DNA from: Ruegeria atlantica
GTDB lineage: Bacteria > Pseudomonadota > Alphaproteobacteria > Rhodobacterales > Rhodobacteraceae
Direction of reading: 5' to 3'
DNA: 37,497 bases
Assembly (NCBI RefSeq): GCF_013032505.1
Contig: NZ_WQCG01000013.1
Coordinates: 1 to 37,497 of the forward strand
The translations under genes were made by a program, and so were the position numbers. Positions 32,646-37,497 of this stretch are shown here, piece by piece (the first letter of the stretch is position 1; every line of letters begins with the position of its first letter). The notes beneath the pieces were generated by a model. The model worked only from the letters and a program-made list of their open reading frames with translations. It searched no databases and was not told the origin of the DNA.

Positions 32646-34138
32646 TGCGCTCTCACCTAGCACCCGCACTTCTGATGCTGAGCCTCTTTGCCGGATGTGA
32701 TGCGATCCGGGAGGCGGATGGCCTTACTGACGAACTGACCGGGCGCATATCTCAAGAAGGTGTGCGGCTGAGTGAAGCGCAGCGCGCTTTGCTGCAGGAC
32801 GTGGACCGGCCTTACTATGGTCAAGCAGTTTTGCGCCGTCAGACACGGCAAAACGGTGAACCAATGCCGCAGGAACTGGAGCGTCCCGACAGTATCTCGA
32901 TTTCGACAGGTGGGTCCGCCGCGAACATCGAAACACTGGCGAACCTGATCCACCTTCAGGCCAATATCCCGGTCAAAGTGCGGAATGTTTACAGCCTTCC
33001 CAACAATCAGGTGATCCGGCTTCCAATCAACACAACCATGCAGATCGACTATGAGGGCAAGCTGTCCGGCTTGCTGGATCAGATCGGAGCCCGCACGGAC
33101 ACGGGCTGGTCCTTCGACGGCACGGCAATCACGATCGACCGCATGATCACGCGGCGATACCGCGTTTCGCTGCCGGTTGGTTCTCCGGACCTGGAGACGC
33201 AGATCGGCGGTATAGTCGGTACCGGCTCTGACGGCGGCTCGGGTGGCCAGCGCAACGTGAGTTTCAGCCGCAATATCAATAACGACGATGTGTGGGCAGA
33301 CTTCCAGGCCCAACTTGCGGCAGTAGCTCCGCCGCCAGCACATTTGACGATTGCCAGATCTACGGGAAGGGTCATCATCTTTGGGCCGCCTTCGGTACAG
33401 AAGAAAGCCGAAGAGGTCATTGCGGATTTCGAAGAGATTTACTCGACGCGGATCGCCATTGAAGTCGCCGTTTATTTCCTGGACACAAGCAAGACAGACA
33501 ATTTTGCGCTTGGGTTGGAAGGGTCCGGCAGCCATGGCGCAATCAGCGGCGCCGTTGGTGCACTGACCGGCAACGGCGTGGCGACCCTTTCAAACGATTT
33601 CGGATCGATCAATTTCCAGGCGCTGGCGAGTGACAGTGCCGTTGTAGATTATCGTCTGGCATCGACCATCGCCCAATCGGGTACAATCGCTCCAATCGTT
33701 TTGCCCCGGTCACAGAACTACGTCAGCAAAATCGCCGAAACGCGGAACGAAGACGGAACCACAACCACAAGCGTTGAGACAGCCACCATAGACACCGGCA
33801 TTTCCATCCACGCCTTGCCGCGTCTCGTGGACGGTAATCGCGTCCAACTCTCGTTGACCATTCTGCAAAACGATCTCACGGCGCTGGAAACCTTCGACAG
33901 CGGAGCGGGGAGCCTGCAACTCCCCACGGTGGATCAGCGCGCCATCCAGAATGACTCGATCCTGGCGCCGGGCGAGACGCTGATCCTGTCCGGTTACGAG
34001 CAGGACAAGGCGACACGCGCCAACACCGGAACGGGGCGCGCGACCTTTTTTGCTCTCGGCGGACGTGCAACCGGTGAGACGGGCAAAATACGCATGATGG
34101 TGCTTGTGCGCCCGGCAGTTATCCCAGTGGCGAGGTGA
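32645..34138 (+). CDS. pilN: PilN-type type IVb pilus secretin lipoprotein
   Basis: The product has 497 residues from ATG 32645 (one base overlap with the preceding stop; a GTG just before is possible). A lipoprotein signal is present with lipobox LFAGC at about residues 14-18. The secretin core occupies the second half: VQKKAEEVIADFEEI..IAIEVAVYFLDTSK (N-domain end), VVDYRLASTIAQSGT, IDTGISIHALPRLVDGNRV and RAIQNDSILAPGETLILSGY. It ends with the membrane-inserting beta region. PilN forms the outer-membrane ring through which the type IVb pilus passes, as in R64-type thin pili used in liquid mating. TcpQ-type and PilO2-type neighbours confirm the assignment. Confidence 0.9.
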   Translation: MRSHLAPALLMLSLFAGCDAIREADGLTDELTGRISQEGVRLSEAQRALLQDVDRPYYGQAVLRRQTRQNGEPMPQELERPDSISISTGGSAANIETLANLIHLQANIPVKVRNVYSLPNNQVIRLPINTTMQIDYEGKLSGLLDQIGARTDTGWSFDGTAITIDRMITRRYRVSLPVGSPDLETQIGGIVGTGSDGGSGGQRNVSFSRNINNDDVWADFQAQLAAVAPPPAHLTIARSTGRVIIFGPPSVQKKAEEVIADFEEIYSTRIAIEVAVYFLDTSKTDNFALGLEGSGSHGAISGAVGALTGNGVATLSNDFGSINFQALASDSAVVDYRLASTIAQSGTIAPIVLPRSQNYVSKIAETRNEDGTTTTSVETATIDTGISIHALPRLVDGNRVQLSLTILQNDLTALETFDSGAGSLQLPTVDQRAIQNDSILAPGETLILSGYEQDKATRANTGTGRATFFALGGRATGETGKIRMMVLVRPAVIPVAR

Positions 34139-34141
34139 TGC

Positions 34142-35380
34142 ATGGTGCGTGTTGTCTCATATCACGGGCGGGAGGCCGTGGCGGGGCTGCGATGGGATCG
34201 CAAGCCTGACCGCCCGTTCTGGAAAGCCGCGCCAATTGCCGCGAGCTGGTCGGACCGGTCCGCCCTCCTTCCGGACGGGAAAGACTTGATTGGAACGGCC
34301 AGCCTGCTTTCGCTGCTGGTGGGTGGTCTCCCGGATCAGATGTCGCGCGGCACGATGCTCTTTGCCTTTGCCGATCCGACACAGGATTTCTATTTCGCGG
34401 CCGTGAATGTGGACGGGAAGCCAAGTCTTTCCGAGGAAAGCCTGTTTTCCGACCGCAAGGAGCTTTTAGACCATTTGCGCCGCGAATGCGGACAGGGTGG
34501 GATTGACAGCATTGCAACCACACCCGAGCTGGCCGCACTTTTCAGATCCGACCTCAAGGATCTGAAAGAGGCCAGCGACCTCAAAGAAGTTTTGATTGGA
34601 AAGCCGCCGGACGGATATGACCCGGTACGGGTGGAAGGCAAGCGACCCAAACAGCCCGGATATCGTGCTCTTGCAAAGCTCGTGGTCGTGACGGGCCTGG
34701 CGGGCTGCGCGGTCATTGGGGGCCGACACTGGTTCACCGCGCCCGAACCGGAACGGGATGCAGAGCTGATGGTTGCGGTGGTGACGGATCGCGCGGCCTT
34801 TGAGCAAAGCTGCCTGGAAGCGTTTGAAGAGGAATGGCCCCGGGCTCCGGGCTGGGACGTTGTGCAGGAGGGCTGTGCAACGCCCCGGATGCAGGACCCG
34901 GCATTGAATGGAAAACCGGTCACCGGGGCTGTGGCTTATCGCGAATACCAGTTGCGCGGAAACTATGACAGCGAGATCGCGCGGCGGGCGGCGGAGGCTG
35001 TACATGAGGACACCGACGTCTCTTTGAGCGTCGAAAATCGCAGCCTTTTTGCCACCAAGGTCATCCAGGCCCCGGTTATCAAGGCAGGGCAGGGGGGAGC
35101 CACGGTCCCCATGGCGCCCGATCCGGTTGCGCTGCGCAAAGCGGCGGCTGAGGTCTTTCTGGGCAGCGCCGGGTTGAGGGTGACGCTTCCTGGCGGATCA
35201 CAGGCCCGCGTCCGCGTCGAACTTCAAGGCAGTTTCGAAGACGTGCTCTCCACAGCAGGGCGTTTGCCCGGGACACGGATTAACCGGCTGTCGCGCCAAA
35301 ACGAAACAGTCACACTGGAGCTGGTGCCGATACAGCCGCACCTCATTCCGCTCGCCGCGTTTGGGAAGGAGGCAATCTGA
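34142..35380 (+). CDS. PilO2-type type IVb pilus assembly protein
   Basis: The 412-residue product has a cytoplasmic N-terminal part (about residues 1-170) that opens MVRVVSYHGREAVAGLRWDR. A single membrane segment follows (ALAKLVVVTGLAGCAVIGG, about 176-194), then a periplasmic C-terminal part. This layout and the place right after the secretin match PilO2-type inner-membrane proteins of type IVb pilus loci (R64 pilO). These link the inner-membrane platform to the secretin. Family sequence conservation is low, so the assignment rests on layout and position. Its stop overlaps the next start (TGATG at 35378-35382). Confidence 0.75.
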   Translation: MVRVVSYHGREAVAGLRWDRKPDRPFWKAAPIAASWSDRSALLPDGKDLIGTASLLSLLVGGLPDQMSRGTMLFAFADPTQDFYFAAVNVDGKPSLSEESLFSDRKELLDHLRRECGQGGIDSIATTPELAALFRSDLKDLKEASDLKEVLIGKPPDGYDPVRVEGKRPKQPGYRALAKLVVVTGLAGCAVIGGRHWFTAPEPERDAELMVAVVTDRAAFEQSCLEAFEEEWPRAPGWDVVQEGCATPRMQDPALNGKPVTGAVAYREYQLRGNYDSEIARRAAEAVHEDTDVSLSVENRSLFATKVIQAPVIKAGQGGATVPMAPDPVALRKAAAEVFLGSAGLRVTLPGGSQARVRVELQGSFEDVLSTAGRLPGTRINRLSRQNETVTLELVPIQPHLIPLAAFGKEAI

Positions 35381-37020
35381 TGTATCAACAGGTGCTGGCT
35401 TCCGCATTTGCTGCAAGCGTCAGCATGGTCCCGACCGCTGGTTTCGCGCAGGACTGGGACAAAATGCGGCTGAGCGATGCGAGGCTGAACTCCGCGGCCA
35501 ACTACACAGATGTGTTGCGCACCGCCCATGCGGAAGTTGAACGGTACATTACCTGGCGCGGGTGGGAGACCTCTCTGAGCGCCGCGGAGCAAAAGGCGCG
35601 GACAGCCGCAATCCTGAAGGATATCGAGACCAGCGAGACGGTCAGCGCAACACTAGTGCCAACGCTGGTTCGGGCAACGCTCGACAGCTACGCGGTGCGG
35701 TTCCGATATTGTGACGGCAAGCTGCTGAGCTATTTCGGGACGCCGGATTTCAAGCACAATTTCTCGGCGACGCAAATTGCGGAAGCGCCGGTTTTGAGAG
35801 CGCAGCGGCAGGGCCGACAATATACTGGCAGGCGCATCGGCACGTTGCGGGCCGATCCGCCCGAAATGACCCTTAAACTGGCCAACGGCGGCCGACAGGT
35901 GGATATTCCCGACTGTCTGATCAATGGCATTTACGGAAACCTGCCCGATGGTGTGGCCGTCGCGTATATCAGCGATGCACCGGAGAAATTCGGCGTCGCC
36001 CATGTGAGACGCAAGCGCGAGACACAAACGCGCGCCTGTCCGAATGGAAAGGTTGGCCAGGGCCGGACCCAGACCCGCTATCTGCGGACGGATTACTCCG
36101 CGCAATGGGTGCAGGAGGGAACACCTTATTACGACACGGCCGCCGGAGGGGACGGCAACTGGGTCGTCACCGCCGATTACTGCCGGGACCCGGTGACCAT
36201 TCGCAAGCGGGATGTAAGAGCCTGCGATGCGGTGATCCGTGGCGCGACCCGGACAATCACCATGCCGGGGCGGGGCAGGGCGGTTTATGACTATTTTCTG
36301 ACCGAGGCACAGGACCCCACGGACGTCACCAGGGTGGTCTGGCTGCCGTCGGATGCGGATGGCAATTATACAGCCACGGCGGTTGGAACACTGTCGCCCT
36401 TGTCGAACTGCGACGATCTCACGACAACATCGACGATCACACCGACCGTCAGGACGACGACGGAACTTCAAACGCATGCCTGCGGGTCTGGCTGGACCCA
36501 TGGCAACAGGTCCTACCGGCGCACGGTCACCACGATCACCTACCGCTATAGCGGGGCAAGCCCTGGCTGGCAGTCCGGACTTTCGGCCAGCGAAGTAAAC
36601 GTGGTGCGCCATGGTGCCTGGTCGCTGACGTCCAACAACTGCCATGTGTGGCGGTCATCCACGAGGAGAGAGACACGGCGAACAACCTGCAGCTGCAATG
36701 GTTTTGAGAATTACGAGCGAACCGTGACAACGGCGGGGTGGGATTTCGAGGCACACGCAGATCAGATTTCCACGACCTACAGCAACTGGCGGCACGTGTC
36801 CGGGAAATGCGAACCGGCCTGGAAGATCGAGCGGCAGGGCGGCGCCTGTCGCAATAACAGCAGTTGGTCCAACAGTGGCGGTGGCGGTCGTGAAGGCCAG
36901 GAAGATAACGACCGCGACGGCGTCTACGACGGCCAGGACGCCGATGATGGCAACGCCAGCGTGGGTCATGGGCGTGGCAGTAGCAATGGCGGCGACGGGG
37001 GACGCACGTCATGGCGTTAA
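35380..37020 (+). CDS. Large secreted Cys-rich protein with Asp-rich end
   Basis: The 546-residue product has a signal peptide (VLASAFAASVSMVPTAGFAQ, cleavage before DWD). The mature protein carries about a dozen Cys spread through Thr/Arg-rich segments (RRKRETQTRACPNG, VRACDAVIRGATR, ELQTHACGSGWTHGNR, RTTCSCNGFENYERT). These look like three or four related beta-rich units with RxRxT patterns. Near the end NDRDGVYDGQDADDGNAS is a thrombospondin-3-like calcium loop followed by a Gly/Ser-rich tail. It is translationally coupled to the PilO2 gene, so it is probably exported with or displayed on the pilus, perhaps as an adhesin or tip protein. I do not recognise a named family. Confidence 0.78.
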   Translation: MYQQVLASAFAASVSMVPTAGFAQDWDKMRLSDARLNSAANYTDVLRTAHAEVERYITWRGWETSLSAAEQKARTAAILKDIETSETVSATLVPTLVRATLDSYAVRFRYCDGKLLSYFGTPDFKHNFSATQIAEAPVLRAQRQGRQYTGRRIGTLRADPPEMTLKLANGGRQVDIPDCLINGIYGNLPDGVAVAYISDAPEKFGVAHVRRKRETQTRACPNGKVGQGRTQTRYLRTDYSAQWVQEGTPYYDTAAGGDGNWVVTADYCRDPVTIRKRDVRACDAVIRGATRTITMPGRGRAVYDYFLTEAQDPTDVTRVVWLPSDADGNYTATAVGTLSPLSNCDDLTTTSTITPTVRTTTELQTHACGSGWTHGNRSYRRTVTTITYRYSGASPGWQSGLSASEVNVVRHGAWSLTSNNCHVWRSSTRRETRRTTCSCNGFENYERTVTTAGWDFEAHADQISTTYSNWRHVSGKCEPAWKIERQGGACRNNSSWSNSGGGGREGQEDNDRDGVYDGQDADDGNASVGHGRGSSNGGDGGRTSWR

Positions 37021-37085
37021 GTTTCTTGACCGGTTCAACAAGAGCAGCCACTACAAAAAAGTCGCACAACCTAAAGGAGATAAGA

Positions 37086-37497
37086 ATGTTTACCTGCAAA
37101 ACACTCTTCACCGCGCTCCTGGCGCTGATCCTGACAACCGGTGCAACGCTGGCCAAGGATAAGAAACGCCCATCGCATAAAGGTGGTGAGATTTTCCAGA
37201 ATGTTGATGCTGAACATGTCCGGCCTTTGCTTGCAAACACCGCTCGGGTGACCCGGCTTTGGGATGATGAAGGCAGAGAACAGGGCGGCTATGCCCGGAT
37301 CGTCTGGTACGGTGCCGACGGCCGGGAACATTCTTGCCTTACAGACTTCGAAGGTGTGTCGGGTGTGTGGGAAGAAGGTATCTATTCCGGGCGCATGATC
37401 GATGCCAAGCGCCATAGCGTGCGCTACCCGCTGAAGGAAGGCAGTTATAGCAATGGAAAGAAATGGTATCAGCTGTTGCGCTATAATGGCGAAACGG
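37086..37497 (+). CDS. Secreted protein, cut by the window end
   Basis: ATG 37086 follows AAAGGAGATAAG and opens an uninterrupted frame to the right edge (137 codons). It begins with a signal peptide (TLFTALLALILTTGATLA, cleavage before KDKKR). The mature part is mixed and aromatic (VTRLWDDEGREQGGYARIVW, then YGADGREHSCLTDFEG). It includes a repeated (V/I)W(Y/E)xG-type strand pattern. No membrane segment besides the signal is seen. It continues the pilus-linked gene run after a gap of about 65 bases. Family unknown; the C-terminus is missing here. Confidence 0.75.
   Translation, partial: MFTCKTLFTALLALILTTGATLAKDKKRPSHKGGEIFQNVDAEHVRPLLANTARVTRLWDDEGREQGGYARIVWYGADGREHSCLTDFEGVSGVWEEGIYSGRMIDAKRHSVRYPLKEGSYSNGKKWYQLLRYNGET

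Noticed and set aside
32657..33535. A 292-codon minus-strand frame
   Set aside because: It is antisense to the PilN secretin gene and has no motifs.
35653..36645. A 330-codon minus-strand frame
   Set aside because: It is antisense to the secreted Cys-rich protein gene, and its translation is Arg/Pro-rich as expected for a shadow.

Overview
The window reads as accessory DNA, probably plasmid-borne, from an alphaproteobacterium of the Rhodobacterales (roseobacter) type. This is inferred from a RepC-type replication initiator, the look of the coding sequence and the accessory gene families. Nothing in the window fixes the species. By eye the base composition is uneven. The helicase gene (3.6-8.7 kb), repC and the pilus genes (32-37 kb) are GC-rich, while the reverse transcriptase, the 19.7-28.4 kb stretch and the regulator near 31 kb are visibly more AT-rich. 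That fits assembly from several sources.

Layout. At 1-0.3 kb is the 3' end of an IS6-family transposase. At 0.6-3.2 kb is a pair of secreted M16-type peptidase homologues, the first with the zinc motif and the second without it. At 3.6-10.6 kb, on the minus strand, a reverse transcriptase of the unknown-group/defence type (YRDD) is followed by a 1719-residue protein joining a DEDD-type exonuclease, a RecQ helicase and a UvrD-type helicase. This pair is the best candidate for an undescribed system. At 10.8-15.8 kb three truncated copies of the 3' end of repC alternate with a 782-residue repeat protein and a MazEF toxin-antitoxin pair. At 16-18.9 kb are an ankyrin protein, a small Cys-containing protein, a MerR-controlled mercury-type transporter operon and cutA. 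At 18.9-19.7 kb are remnants of a LysR regulator and a Dam-type methylase. At 19.7-24.1 kb are an Mrr-like nuclease, a run of small membrane and zinc-ribbon genes, several of them broken, a second nuclease and a stub of an ATP-grasp gene. At 24.4-28.4 kb is a 1302-residue uncharacterised protein ending in a PD-(D/E)XK nuclease domain. At 28.6-29.9 kb is an intact repC with no repA or repB beside it. At 30.2-31.8 kb are a secreted protein and a regulator with three helix-turn-helix domains. From 32 kb to the end is part of a type IVb pilus locus (LysM/TcpQ protein, PilN secretin, PilO2) followed by secreted proteins, the last running off the window.

How it fits together. The region looks like a defence and maintenance island next to a replicon and a pilus locus. 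The full repC and three repC 3'-end fragments all point the same way, and each has an accessory module immediately 3' of it. This is what repeated insertion or recombination at the 3' end of repC would leave, although no integrase is visible. Putative defence functions are the RT-helicase pair, the Mrr-like nuclease, the 1302-residue nuclease and MazEF. The small-gene cluster at 20.8-23.2 kb is decaying: three in-frame TGA codons where Trp is known or likely, one frameshift and one TAG.
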